DNA of 64,000 nt from Terricaulis silvestris. GTDB taxonomy: Bacteria; Pseudomonadota; Alphaproteobacteria; Caulobacterales; Aquidulcibacteraceae. The notes beneath the pieces were generated by a model. The model saw nothing but the letters and a program-made list of their open reading frames with translations, was not told the DNA's origin and made no database searches. Positions 1 to 7,800 of this stretch are shown in pieces (position 1 is the stretch's first letter; every line of letters begins with the position of its first letter). The position numbers and the translations under genes are program-made. The stretch is taken from contig NZ_CP047045.1 in the NCBI RefSeq assembly GCF_009792355.1, forward strand, positions 2,692,501-2,756,500, written 5' to 3'.

Positions 1-1
1 G

Positions 2-1054
2 GGCGCGTTCGGGCGCTTCGATTGGGAAGGCAAACTCGGCGGACGGCGCGCGGATTTGTACTACGGCGCTTCGTATCGCCAGGGCAGCACCGACCAACAG
101 CTCGATCCGGTGTTCTTCCCGGTCGATGGCGACAACACGCAGGAAGCCACCGGGCTCGACCTGTTCGCGGAGGGACGCCTGTTCGTTGCCGATCGGCTCG
201 CGCTGGTCGCGGGCGGCTCGTTCGGCCGCGCCACACGCGACTACGAGGATCATCTCAACACCGACAACGACGATGACGCGAAGTTCGAATGGTTCGCGCC
301 GCGCGTCGGACTGCTTTGGGAGAGCGAAGGCGGCTCGCAAATCTACGCCAACGTCACGCGCTCAGTGGAGCCGCCGCACTACGGCGCGCTGGTGCAGGCG
401 CCGTTCCCCGCCTTCACGCCGGTGCAGCCGCAGGAAGCGTGGACCGGCGAGATCGGCACTCGCGGGCGCGATGGCGCATTCATCTGGGATGTTACCTTCT
501 ACCGCGCTGAGCTCGAGAACGAACTGCTGACGTTCAACAATGTCCACGGCCTCCCCTCCGCGTTCGCCAATGCGGACGAGACGATCCCCCAGGGTGTCGA
601 AGCCACACTCGATTGGACGCTAAGCGATGCGTTCGGCGGCGCGTGGACGCTGCGGCAGAGCTACACCTATTCTGACTTCGCGTTCGAGGGCGACGCGACG
701 TTCGGCGACAATCGCTTGCCGGTGATCCCCGAGCACCAGTATCGGGCCACGCTGCGCTACACCAACGACGCGGGCTGGTTCGTCGCGCCGAGCGTGGAAT
801 GGCGGCCGAGCGATACGTTCGTGGATTACGCCAACACGCTTGAGGCGCCGGGCTACACGATCTGGTCGCTAAATGCCGGCGTCGATCTCGGCGATCGCGC
901 TTCCCCCTTCATCGACGCGCGCAACTTGGCGGACGAAGCCTACGCGCCGGAGTTCGGCGCCATCACCAATGCCAGCGCGCCGGGCGCGAACACAGCCGTG
1001 TTCTATCCGGGCGAAGGGCGCGCGGTGTTCGTCGGTTTGAGCAGCAGATTTTGA
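2..1054 (+). CDS. TonB-dependent receptor, C-terminal part (5' truncated by window)
   Basis: The reading frame is open from base 2 and codes for about 350 residues of an outer-membrane beta-barrel; the plug domain and N-terminus lie outside the window. Alternating hydrophobic/polar strands rich in Tyr, Trp and Arg, repeated aromatic girdle patterns and a terminal Phe (the BAM-recognised C-terminal residue) are as expected for a TonB-dependent receptor. Such proteins import siderophores, metal chelates, cobalamin or oligosaccharides using TonB-ExbBD energy. The substrate cannot be read from this part. The next gene, a YcnI/DUF1775 protein, starts 4 bases later, suggesting co-transcription and possibly a metal (copper) link, which is inference. 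An internal TTG at 56 is not the start because the barrel sequence continues upstream of it. Confidence 0.9.
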   Translation, partial: GAFGRFDWEGKLGGRRADLYYGASYRQGSTDQQLDPVFFPVDGDNTQEATGLDLFAEGRLFVADRLALVAGGSFGRATRDYEDHLNTDNDDDAKFEWFAPRVGLLWESEGGSQIYANVTRSVEPPHYGALVQAPFPAFTPVQPQEAWTGEIGTRGRDGAFIWDVTFYRAELENELLTFNNVHGLPSAFANADETIPQGVEATLDWTLSDAFGGAWTLRQSYTYSDFAFEGDATFGDNRLPVIPEHQYRATLRYTNDAGWFVAPSVEWRPSDTFVDYANTLEAPGYTIWSLNAGVDLGDRASPFIDARNLADEAYAPEFGAITNASAPGANTAVFYPGEGRAVFVGLSSRF

Positions 1055-1058
1055 GGAG

Positions 1059-1613
1059 ATGATGATGAGACGTTTATTGTTGTTGGCGAGCGCGCTCGCC
1101 GTCTTCGCGCAAGCGCCGGCCTTGGCACACGTTGTGCTGTCGACGCCCGACGCGCGGCCGAACGCGTATTATGTGGGTGAATTCCGCTTGTCGCATGGCT
1201 GCGGCGAGAGCCCGACCGTGGCGTTCCGCATCGAGATTCCGGACGGGATCAACATTGCGCGGCCGCAGCCGAAGCCGGGTTGGGAAATCGAGATCGAGCG
1301 CGCGCCGCTGGCTGCGCCGGTGCGCACCGAGTACGGCGAGATCACCGAACGCGTGAGCGCGGTGACTTGGCGCGGCCTGTTGCCGTCGGATCAGTTCGAC
1401 GACTTCGCGCTGCTGATGAAGCTGCCCGATCGCGCCGGGCCGATCTATTTCCGAGCACTGCAGACGTGCGAGCAAGGTGGCCGCGCGTGGGTGGAGATTC
1501 CCGCGAGCAGACAGGATGCGCACGATCTGGAAAATCCAGCGCCGGTGCTGATGGTGCGACGCCCATCAGCGCCTGCAGCGGCGCCGAGCGATCCGCATGC
1601 GGGGCATCATTGA
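1059..1613 (+). CDS. YcnI/DUF1775-family exported protein
   Basis: The 184-residue product has an N-terminal signal peptide (MMMRR, a hydrophobic stretch, a cut after ALA near residue 23) so the mature protein begins at or near His24. It continues as a DUF1775 (YcnI) beta-sandwich containing the family-type HGCG motif near residue 46. The tail ends in a His-rich segment (HAGHH) that could bind metal. Family members are periplasmic or membrane-anchored proteins; characterised YcnI binds copper, and genes of the family often accompany copper carriers. No C-terminal membrane anchor is visible, unlike Bacillus YcnI. An AGGAG ribosome-binding site lies just before the ATG, and the gene follows the receptor after 4 bases. 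Copper binding here is inferred from the family. Confidence 0.85.
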   Translation: MMMRRLLLLASALAVFAQAPALAHVVLSTPDARPNAYYVGEFRLSHGCGESPTVAFRIEIPDGINIARPQPKPGWEIEIERAPLAAPVRTEYGEITERVSAVTWRGLLPSDQFDDFALLMKLPDRAGPIYFRALQTCEQGGRAWVEIPASRQDAHDLENPAPVLMVRRPSAPAAAPSDPHAGHH

Positions 1614-1619
1614 GATAAT

Positions 1620-1683
1620 ATGGACCGCCGGCGCCCTCGCCGGCCAGCACCGGTGCATGCCGGCGAGGGCGCCGGCGGTCCAT
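1620..1683. repeat. Long perfect palindrome between two convergent genes
   Basis: Bases 1620-1644 and 1659-1683 are perfect 25-base inverted arms around a 14-base loop. The element lies between the stop codons of the YcnI gene and ftsZ, so transcripts from either side would fold into a very stable GC hairpin. There is no T-tract, so it is a bidirectional hairpin or REP-like element rather than a canonical intrinsic terminator. Confidence 0.8.
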
Positions 1684-1685
1684 GT

Positions 1686-3029
1686 TTAGCGCGGATTCAT
1701 CTGCCTGCGGAGGAAGGCGGGGATTTCCAGCTCTTCGTCGAGTGCGGGATCGCGGACGTCATCCTCGTGCGCGCGCGGCGGCGGGATGTCGTCATCCAGG
1801 TTGAACTCGCGCGGAGACGGTTCGTCGTCGCGTGGCTCTGGCTTCTTCCAGCCGAACATGTTGAAGCCGCCACCGCTTTTTGGGCGGCGCTCGGGTTCGA
1901 TGTCGTTGGCAAAGCTTGGGCGCGGCTCTTCGTAGGACGGCGTGCGCACTGGTTGCGGCGCAGGCTCGCGCGCGACGTGCGGACGTGTCGGCACGACCGG
2001 GCGGCGGATTGGGGCTTCGGCAGCGCGGCGCGCGGGCTCGACCACGGTTTGCTGCGTCACGATGGCTTCATCGTCGATGCCGGTGGCGACGACCGCCACC
2101 CGGATGCGGCCTTCGAGCTGTTCGTCAAACGTTGAGCCGAGGATGATGTTGGCGTTGGCGTCGACTTCGGCGCGGATTTCGTTGGCGGCTTGATCCACCT
2201 CGTACAGCGTCATGTCGAAGCCGCCGGTGATGTTGATCAGCACGCCCTTGGCGCCGCGCATCGAGACGATGTCGAGCAGTGGATTGGCCATGGCGCCGTG
2301 CGCCGCATCGAGCGCGCGGTTCGGACCGGAGGCTTCGCCCGTGCCCATCATCGCAGTGCCCATCTCGGCCATCACGGTGCGGACGTCGGCGAAGTCCAGA
2401 TTGATCAGTCCCGGCATCACCATCAGATCGGTGACGCCGCGGACGCCTGAGTAAAGCACTTGGTCGGCGAGTTGAAAGGCCTCGGCGAAGGTGGTGCGCT
2501 CGTTGGCGACGCGGAAAAGGTTTTGGTTCGGGATCACGATCAGCGTATCGACGTGCTTCCGGAGTTCCTGAACGCCTTGCTCCGCGAGTTGCATGCGGCG
2601 CTGACCTTCGAAGTGGAACGGCTTGGTCACGACAGCGATGGTGAGGATGCCGCGCTCGCGCGCTGTACGCGCGATGACGGGGGCCGCACCCGTGCCGGTG
2701 CCGCCGCCCATGCCGGCGGCGACGAACACCATGTGCGCCCCTTCGAGGAATTCGATGATCTCGGGCTGGCTCTCTTGCGCCGCCGCTTGTCCGACTTCCG
2801 GGCGCGCGCCTGCGCCGAGGCCTTCGGTGATGGCGTGGCCGAGCTGGATGCGGTTTGGCGTGCGGGCGCGCGTCAGCGCTTGTGCGTCGGTGTTCGCGAC
2901 GACGAACTCAACGCCCTGCAAACGGGCGTCGATCATGTTGTTGACGGCGTTGCCGCCTGCGCCGCCGACGCCGAACACCACAATGCGTGGTTTCAGGTCG
3001 TGAACGACGGGCGCGCTGTACTGACTCAT
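1686..3029 (-). CDS. ftsZ: Cell division protein FtsZ
   Basis: Tubulin-like GTPase that polymerises into the Z ring at midcell. The 447-residue product has the N-terminal GTP-binding fold with the tubulin signature GGGTGTG at about residues 108-114 and the T7 catalytic loop (NLDFADV) at about 210. A variable Pro/Arg/Glu-rich linker spans about 325-430, and the C-terminal conserved peptide (EIPAFLRRQ) binds FtsA and other partners. The start at 3029 is chosen because GGAG lies about 8 bases upstream and the protein then begins as in other FtsZ; the frame is open 65 codons further but the extension looks non-coding. It is separated from ftsA by about 7 kb, whereas the two are adjacent in most dcw clusters. 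A perfect TTAA-N7-TTAA site lies about 70 bases upstream. Confidence 0.98.
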   Translation of the reverse strand: MSQYSAPVVHDLKPRIVVFGVGGAGGNAVNNMIDARLQGVEFVVANTDAQALTRARTPNRIQLGHAITEGLGAGARPEVGQAAAQESQPEIIEFLEGAHMVFVAAGMGGGTGTGAAPVIARTARERGILTIAVVTKPFHFEGQRRMQLAEQGVQELRKHVDTLIVIPNQNLFRVANERTTFAEAFQLADQVLYSGVRGVTDLMVMPGLINLDFADVRTVMAEMGTAMMGTGEASGPNRALDAAHGAMANPLLDIVSMRGAKGVLINITGGFDMTLYEVDQAANEIRAEVDANANIILGSTFDEQLEGRIRVAVVATGIDDEAIVTQQTVVEPARRAAEAPIRRPVVPTRPHVAREPAPQPVRTPSYEEPRPSFANDIEPERRPKSGGGFNMFGWKKPEPRDDEPSPREFNLDDDIPPPRAHEDDVRDPALDEELEIPAFLRRQMNPR

Positions 3030-3097
3030 TTCCCGCTCCAAGGGCGACCGATTCTCACGATTCGCCCACGCTCGCACTGCACCCTCCACTGGGCGCT

Positions 3098-3112
3098 TTA
3101 AGTCTTCGTTAA
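3098..3112. promoter_or_regulatory. Candidate CtrA box upstream of ftsZ
   Basis: TTAA at 3098-3101 and TTAA at 3109-3112 are separated by exactly 7 bases, matching the CtrA consensus TTAA-N7-TTAA on both strands. It is centred about 75 bases upstream of the ftsZ ATG in the 250-base divergent space between ftsZ and the DoxX-like gene. In Caulobacter CtrA represses ftsZ. The assignment is motif plus context; no binding data are available here. Confidence 0.6.
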
Positions 3113-3278
3113 GCTCTCGAAACGGACGGCGGCGCTTTTGCGGCAGAGGGGCGGCTAAACACAGCTGAGGCCAACGATTTTTCTTCCCCAAGGACACGAG
3201 AATTTGCATCGCGCTTGATCGCAACGAGATGGGGTTTGGTGTGGGCGATTGCTAGCGTTCCACCGAGGAGCGCGGGCG

Positions 3279-4040
3279 ATGATCCAGCTTGGCAGACAGG
3301 TCTACGGGTTGGCGGCCATAGCGACCGGTGCGGTCGGACTGGCCTGGGGAGATTTCGCCGCGGTCTGGCAGCCATTCCCAGACGACGCCCCTGCTCGGCC
3401 GAGCTTCGCTTACGCCATCGCCGGCGTGTTCCTGGTCAGCGGCATCCTGCTGCAATGGCGGCGCACAGCCAGCATCGGCGCCGCCGCGTGCGCGGCGCTC
3501 GGGCTGATGTTCGCGTTTTTCTGGCTCAGCATGCGGCTGGTGACAGCGCCGCAGACGTACGTGTTCTACAACGGCGTCTCCGAGCAATTGGCGATCGGCT
3601 TAGGTGGCGTCGCGGCGTTTGCGTCGCTGAGCGCTGCGGCCTGGGCGCCGCGTTTGGCGCTTGTGGCGCGGATCGTGTTCGGCGTTTGCTGCGTCGTGTT
3701 TGGCGGCGCGCATTTCGTCTACGTCAACGAGACGGCGGCAATGGTGCCGAGCTATCTGCCGCTGGGCGGAACCATTTGGGCGCAGGTCACGGGCGTATGC
3801 CACGCGGCGGCGGGGTTGGCGCTGATTTCGGGCTTCTTCGCGCTGCCGGCAGCGCGGCTGTTGACGCTGATGTTCATCGGCTTCGGCGCACTGGTGTGGG
3901 CGCCGCAAATCTTGGTCGCATCGGCAGAAGGGCTCGGAGGCATCGAGCACATCGCGTGGGCCGGCAACGCGATCAATCTCTCGCTGATCGGCGCCGCGTG
4001 GATGATCGGCGACATGATTGCCGGTGCGCGCACGTCCTAG
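3279..4040 (+). CDS. DoxX-like integral membrane protein
   Basis: The 253-residue product has about seven hydrophobic segments with short loops and an Ala/Gly-rich composition, resembling DoxX-like/YkgB-like membrane proteins. No catalytic motif is visible and the substrate is unknown. The ATG at 3279 is preferred because GAGGAG ends 8 bases upstream; an in-frame TTG 30 bases earlier lacks a site. It is transcribed divergently from ftsZ and its end overlaps the end of pcm by 4 bases, so it is probably monocistronic. Family assignment is tentative. Confidence 0.7.
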   Translation: MIQLGRQVYGLAAIATGAVGLAWGDFAAVWQPFPDDAPARPSFAYAIAGVFLVSGILLQWRRTASIGAAACAALGLMFAFFWLSMRLVTAPQTYVFYNGVSEQLAIGLGGVAAFASLSAAAWAPRLALVARIVFGVCCVVFGGAHFVYVNETAAMVPSYLPLGGTIWAQVTGVCHAAAGLALISGFFALPAARLLTLMFIGFGALVWAPQILVASAEGLGGIEHIAWAGNAINLSLIGAAWMIGDMIAGARTS

Positions 4041-4693
4041 TGCGCGTGATCACTTTCCTTCCAGCCATGCGCGCCGATTAGAGGCACGAACGCAACGCCC
4101 CCGAGATCCTCCTCTTCCAAGTGCGTGGCGCTGGCGCGCGTAATCTTGAGCAGACGTTGCTCGCCGTCGCCGACTGGCATGACCAGGCGGCCACCGATTT
4201 CGAGTTGCTCCTTCAGCACTTGCGGCACGAACGGCCCGCCCGCCGAGGCGATGATGGCGTCGAACGGGGCCGCATCGGGCAAGCCCTCGGTGCCATCGCC
4301 AACGTGAAGCTCTACGGTGTCATAACCGAGCCGCTTCAGGCGAGCGGCGGCAATCTCCACAAGCTCAGCGTGTCGTTCGATCGCGTACACATGCGCGGCG
4401 ATGCGGCTCATGACAGCGGCGGCGTAACCGGAGCCCGCGCCGATCTCGAGCACCCGATTACCCCGCTCGAGTTCGGCCGCCTCGATCATGGCGGCGACCA
4501 TAAAGGGCTGCGAGATGGTTTGCCCGGCCTCGATCGGTAGTGGACGATCCTCGTAGGCATGCTGGGCGAGGTGCTCGGGCACAAACGCTTCGCGGGGCAC
4601 TTCGCGCATGGCGGCCAAAACTGCCGGCGCGGCGATGCCGCGGCGTTTGAGTTGCGTCCGCACCATGTGCTGGCGGGCTTGTGCGTAGTTCAT
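4037..4693 (-). CDS. pcm: Protein-L-isoaspartate O-methyltransferase
   Basis: SAM-dependent methyltransferase that methylates L-isoaspartyl residues to start repair of aged proteins in the cytoplasm. The 218-residue length is normal. Visible features are the N-terminal region with an SQPFMVA segment that surrounds the active-site Ser, the SAM-binding motif I (VLEIGAGSGYAA) at about residues 82-93, motif II (VGDGTEGLP) and the conserved post-II segment. The ATG overlaps the stop of the 73-residue gene upstream (ATGA-type junction), indicating coupled translation, and that gene in turn follows the Hsp70-like ATPase gene. A protein-repair/chaperone-like grouping is therefore plausible but is inference. 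Confidence 0.93.
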   Translation of the reverse strand: MNYAQARQHMVRTQLKRRGIAAPAVLAAMREVPREAFVPEHLAQHAYEDRPLPIEAGQTISQPFMVAAMIEAAELERGNRVLEIGAGSGYAAAVMSRIAAHVYAIERHAELVEIAAARLKRLGYDTVELHVGDGTEGLPDAAPFDAIIASAGGPFVPQVLKEQLEIGGRLVMPVGDGEQRLLKITRASATHLEEEDLGGVAFVPLIGAHGWKESDHAH

Positions 4694-4911
4694 CGCTGCC
4701 TTCTCGACCTAACTCCTTCCCCGCTCTGTTTCCTTGGTTTAGCAGGCATCGGCTCATAAAAGGCCGGCGCGACATTGGTTTCGTCAGGGTGTCCGACATT
4801 GGACTCAGGCGTCTCCGCCCAACCTTTGTCGCCGAGACCGATGCGATCGGCGCCATGCAGGCGATGGCGCGCGGCGGGAACTTCGGGAGGCGCTGGCGAG
4901 CGTTCGGTCAT
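4690..4911 (-). CDS. Small hypothetical protein between Hsp70-like ATPase and pcm
   Basis: The frame encodes 73 residues from the ATG at 4911 (a TTG lies 3 codons earlier). The product is Pro-rich and hydrophilic, with no transmembrane segment and no recognised domain. Support for it being real is positional: it lies between two minus-strand genes with 48 bases upstream and an overlapping stop/start with pcm downstream. The ribosome-binding site is weak and the opposite strand is also open here. Treat it as a possible gene. Confidence 0.45.
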   Translation of the reverse strand: MTERSPAPPEVPAARHRLHGADRIGLGDKGWAETPESNVGHPDETNVAPAFYEPMPAKPRKQSGEGVRSRRQR

Positions 4912-4959
4912 GTTGACCAACCGCGCGCGGACAACGCTGTTCCTTGCTTGCGCGTTTGT

Positions 4960-6333
4960 TCAGATCATCTCCGGCGCGCGCGCAGGAACGCGCACTACGG
5001 GCGCAAGCGCGCCGCCCATGGCGATGGCGAGCTGCGGGAACACGCCGGCGAACGGGTGATGGCGGTGAGGCAATTGCCAGTTAGCGCCGAAGCGCTCGAC
5101 CTTCAGCGGCAGCTTCACTTTTTCCTTTACCGCAGCGGCGCGGACGAGGTCGGCGAGGAACGGCAAGTTCGAACCGCCGCCCGCAAGCAGCACAGTGATC
5201 GCGTCGGCGTGGCCTTTTTTTGCGGCGACCGCGAGCGGTGCAAGGCTCGCGGCGATCGTGGCTGTCAGCGCGCGGCAATAGGCGCGGAAGGACGGGTCGT
5301 TTTCCAGTGCGTCGCGGGTGAGGCTGATGCGCGCGTTGCGATATTTGAAGACGCTCTTACCCTTCTGAAACAGCTCTTGCTTCAGCGACCGGGCCGCGAG
5401 CTTCACACCGCGCCAGAGCCGATCTTCTTCGGCTAGGCCGCGTTTGCCGGCACGGCGCGCGAAGAGATCGATCAGGATGTTGTCGAGTTCATCGCCGGCA
5501 AGCATGCAGCATTGGCGCGCTTCGGTGATTTCGATCAGGCCCGACTGGGCGACGCTGGCATCGCGTTGGAAGCCGGCGATATCGGTGGTGCCTGCGCCCA
5601 TGTCGATGACGAGCACGTACGGCGCGGTGGCGCGGGCGAAGTTGGCGTATGCGGAGGCTGCGGACTGAGACTCGAACACGATGCCGTCGAAGTGTCCGCG
5701 GCCTTGTGCGCCTTTGGCGCGAACGAGCGCCTGCTTTACTTGTGGCATCGGCACGCCGTCTTGTGAGAGTAAGGCTACGCCGAGATCCATCGAGACAACA
5801 CTCGCCTCTTCGACGAGGCCGCCGACGATGCGGCTGGCTTCTTCAAACGATTGCCAGTGCGGGCTTGTGAGCCGGCGTGGCGCATCGGCGATCGGCGCGG
5901 GCAATGAAGGCTCGGAGGCGACTGCCGCGCGGATAAGCTGATCCAGGTAGGCCAAGTAGAGCACGATGCCGTCGCGGTGCGTGAGCGTGCTGGTCGGATC
6001 GACGGTGCGGCTCAGCTTCAGCGCCAGCGTCGCTTCGATCTCGCGCGCGGAGAGCACGAGCTTGAACGACACGATAGGGTTGCGCCGCTTTGCGACGCCG
6101 GTTTCGGCGCGCTTCATGGCGGCGGGCCCGAACGTGATGCGGTCCTCGTCGACATACATTGCTGACGGCGTCAGCAACGGATGATCAGCGCCGGCGGCCG
6201 CGCCAATCGGCAGCGGCGCGACGTCCGTCGGGTGCGCGGAATCCAGCAGCACCGTCGCCTTGGACATTGCTGTGCCGAGGTCGAGACAAATGCGGGCGCC
6301 CTCACCCGGCGCGATCTTCTCATGCAGCGACAT
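4960..6333 (-). CDS. Hsp70-like actin-fold ATPase without a substrate-binding domain
   Basis: The 457-residue protein carries the sugar kinase/Hsp70/actin nucleotide-binding fold: phosphate-1 motif (LDLGTAMSKA) at about residues 17-26, phosphate-2 motif (VIDMGAGTTDIAGF) at about 242-255 and an adenosine motif (LLAGGGSNLPFL) near 395. It stops shortly after the ATPase region, so there is no DnaK-type beta-sandwich substrate domain or lid. Its partner and client are unknown. The ATG at 6333 is preferred over a GTG five codons earlier because GGGGA sits about 10 bases upstream of it. It heads a probable operon with the 73-residue gene and pcm. Two DnaA-box-like sites lie about 120-140 bases upstream. 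Confidence 0.85.
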   Translation of the reverse strand: MSLHEKIAPGEGARICLDLGTAMSKATVLLDSAHPTDVAPLPIGAAAGADHPLLTPSAMYVDEDRITFGPAAMKRAETGVAKRRNPIVSFKLVLSAREIEATLALKLSRTVDPTSTLTHRDGIVLYLAYLDQLIRAAVASEPSLPAPIADAPRRLTSPHWQSFEEASRIVGGLVEEASVVSMDLGVALLSQDGVPMPQVKQALVRAKGAQGRGHFDGIVFESQSAASAYANFARATAPYVLVIDMGAGTTDIAGFQRDASVAQSGLIEITEARQCCMLAGDELDNILIDLFARRAGKRGLAEEDRLWRGVKLAARSLKQELFQKGKSVFKYRNARISLTRDALENDPSFRAYCRALTATIAASLAPLAVAAKKGHADAITVLLAGGGSNLPFLADLVRAAAVKEKVKLPLKVERFGANWQLPHRHHPFAGVFPQLAIAMGGALAPVVRVPARAPEMI

Positions 6334-6454
6334 TTGGGCGTCCCCCACCCAGCTAATGACCAGTCGCGCGAAGTTCCGAGCCGCGGTTCTTCGCTGGGTT
6401 TAGGAATGCGCCGCTGGCGAGTGCGCCCGAAAGTGAACTCGCTTGGCAGGCGAG

Positions 6455-6474
6455 TTATTCACAGCTTATCCCCA
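6455..6474 (+). promoter_or_regulatory. Pair of DnaA-box-like sequences
   Basis: TTATTCACA (6455-6463) fits the DnaA-box consensus TTATNCACA, and TTATCCCCA (6466-6474) differs at one base. They are in tandem orientation, 11 bases apart, directly after a small hairpin (6438-6454) in the 174-base gap upstream of the Hsp70-like gene. They may be a DnaA-controlled promoter element. No other origin-like features (AT-rich unwinding region, further clustered boxes) are seen, so an origin is unlikely. Confidence 0.4.
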
Positions 6475-6507
6475 GGCAACTAGCGTCGTAAGGGAATACC
6501 TCTGGGA

Positions 6508-7704
6508 TCACTGTTGCGGCGCGAACACGATTTCTGCGTCGTCGCCCGGATCCCAGTTGGCGTCCTCCGGCGGATGTGCGCCGCTGACTTGGACGCGCAC
6601 GCCGTCTGAATCGACGACGAGGATAGGTGTTTCTGGGTCGCCTTCGATGGTGACGTCGGAAAGTTGAATCTGCGCATTATCGCCGCCGATCCAGATGTGA
6701 CACGGACTGGCGATTTCCACCGCGGCGCCGCGGAAGTTTGGCGTGCGGCTGGTGCAGTTGGTGAGCGTGGCGGTGTCGCCCCAGAGGCGGAAATTGCGTT
6801 TGTTGTCTTCGGCGACGCAGTTTTCGAGGACGACGCCGTTCGACTTGCAATCGAAGCCGCCATCGGTTGAGCCGCGCGCTTCGCAAGATTCGTAGCGGAT
6901 GTTGCGATTGTCGCCTTCGTCGGAGAAGCCGTCGCCGTTCCAGTAATCGCCGGCATTGAGCTGCTGGAAATTTTCCATGATGCAGCGGCGGTAGGTGATG
7001 TTCTGGGCGCGATCGTCGAGCGCGCAGCCGACGGGAATGTCGCCGCCTTCGTTGCTGACGCCGACAGCGCGGCAATCTTCGAACAACCCATCGCGTGAGC
7101 CGTAGCGGATGCGGGCGAAGCCGCGTTGCACCCGTGTGGCGCTGCAGCGGCGGACGGCGAAGGTGCTGAGGCTGGCGGCGGTTTCGTCGCCGGACTCGGT
7201 GTTTTCGAGGAAGCGGTAGATGTCGTCGGCGGTGCAGTCTTCGATCGTGATGTTGCTGATCGGTGCGCCGACGCGGAAGCAGCCGTTGCCGATGGCGTGG
7301 AATTCGAAGTGCGAAAATGTGAGGTGGTTGGCGCCGCGCAGCAGGCGGAAGACGTCGGTCTCTTCTTCGCCCCGCACGCCGCGGATCATGGCGGGCATCG
7401 GCTCGCCCGTGGCGCTGTTGACGCCGCGGATGCGGATCGGTTTGCGGTTGCGGCCGCCTTGCGAGATTTCGATGGCGTCGGTCAGCGCGTATTCGCCGCG
7501 ATCGGCGGCGATCAGGATTTCACCGCCGGGTTCGACGCTGAAGTCTTCGATTGCTTCGAGATTGGTTGGTGTTTCCCAGGACGCGCCGTCGCCTGTGCCG
7601 TCGGGCGTAATGTGCAACGTGGGCACGCGGGCGGTCGCGCAGCCGGCGGCGGAGACGAAAATGGCTGCTGAGGATGCGAGGAGCGCGCGCCGCGAGAGAG
7701 TCAT
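6508..7704 (-). CDS. Exported right-handed beta-helix protein (Tat-like/lipoprotein signal)
   Basis: The 398-residue product begins with an SRRALL twin-arginine-like motif, a hydrophobic stretch and a lipobox-like SAAGC at about residue 22, so it is probably exported and lipidated. The body consists of repeated short strands with ladders of Asn, Cys, Asp and Gly (for example repeated E-(D/S)-C turns) characteristic of pectate-lyase-like right-handed parallel beta-helices. Such proteins bind or cleave polysaccharides; no specific lyase active site was recognised. The start at 7704 was chosen because of the signal sequence; the frame is open further upstream through the AraC gene but that extension is not protein-like. 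It is divergent from an AraC-type regulator whose ATG lies 96 bases away, a classical regulator/target arrangement. Confidence 0.8.
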   Translation of the reverse strand: MTLSRRALLASSAAIFVSAAGCATARVPTLHITPDGTGDGASWETPTNLEAIEDFSVEPGGEILIAADRGEYALTDAIEISQGGRNRKPIRIRGVNSATGEPMPAMIRGVRGEEETDVFRLLRGANHLTFSHFEFHAIGNGCFRVGAPISNITIEDCTADDIYRFLENTESGDETAASLSTFAVRRCSATRVQRGFARIRYGSRDGLFEDCRAVGVSNEGGDIPVGCALDDRAQNITYRRCIMENFQQLNAGDYWNGDGFSDEGDNRNIRYESCEARGSTDGGFDCKSNGVVLENCVAEDNKRNFRLWGDTATLTNCTSRTPNFRGAAVEIASPCHIWIGGDNAQIQLSDVTIEGDPETPILVVDSDGVRVQVSGAHPPEDANWDPGDDAEIVFAPQQ

Positions 7705-7800
7705 AGGTGCATAGTGACGGCCTGCACGGCGCGCGTCCATCACGCGCCCGTTAGCGGGGTGCGGATAGCTTGGTGGTGCGTGCTCTGGTATCACTCCGGT

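Noticed and set aside
6455-6474. Replication origin
   Set aside because: Only two DnaA-like boxes and no A+T-rich unwinding element or typical oriC neighbours.
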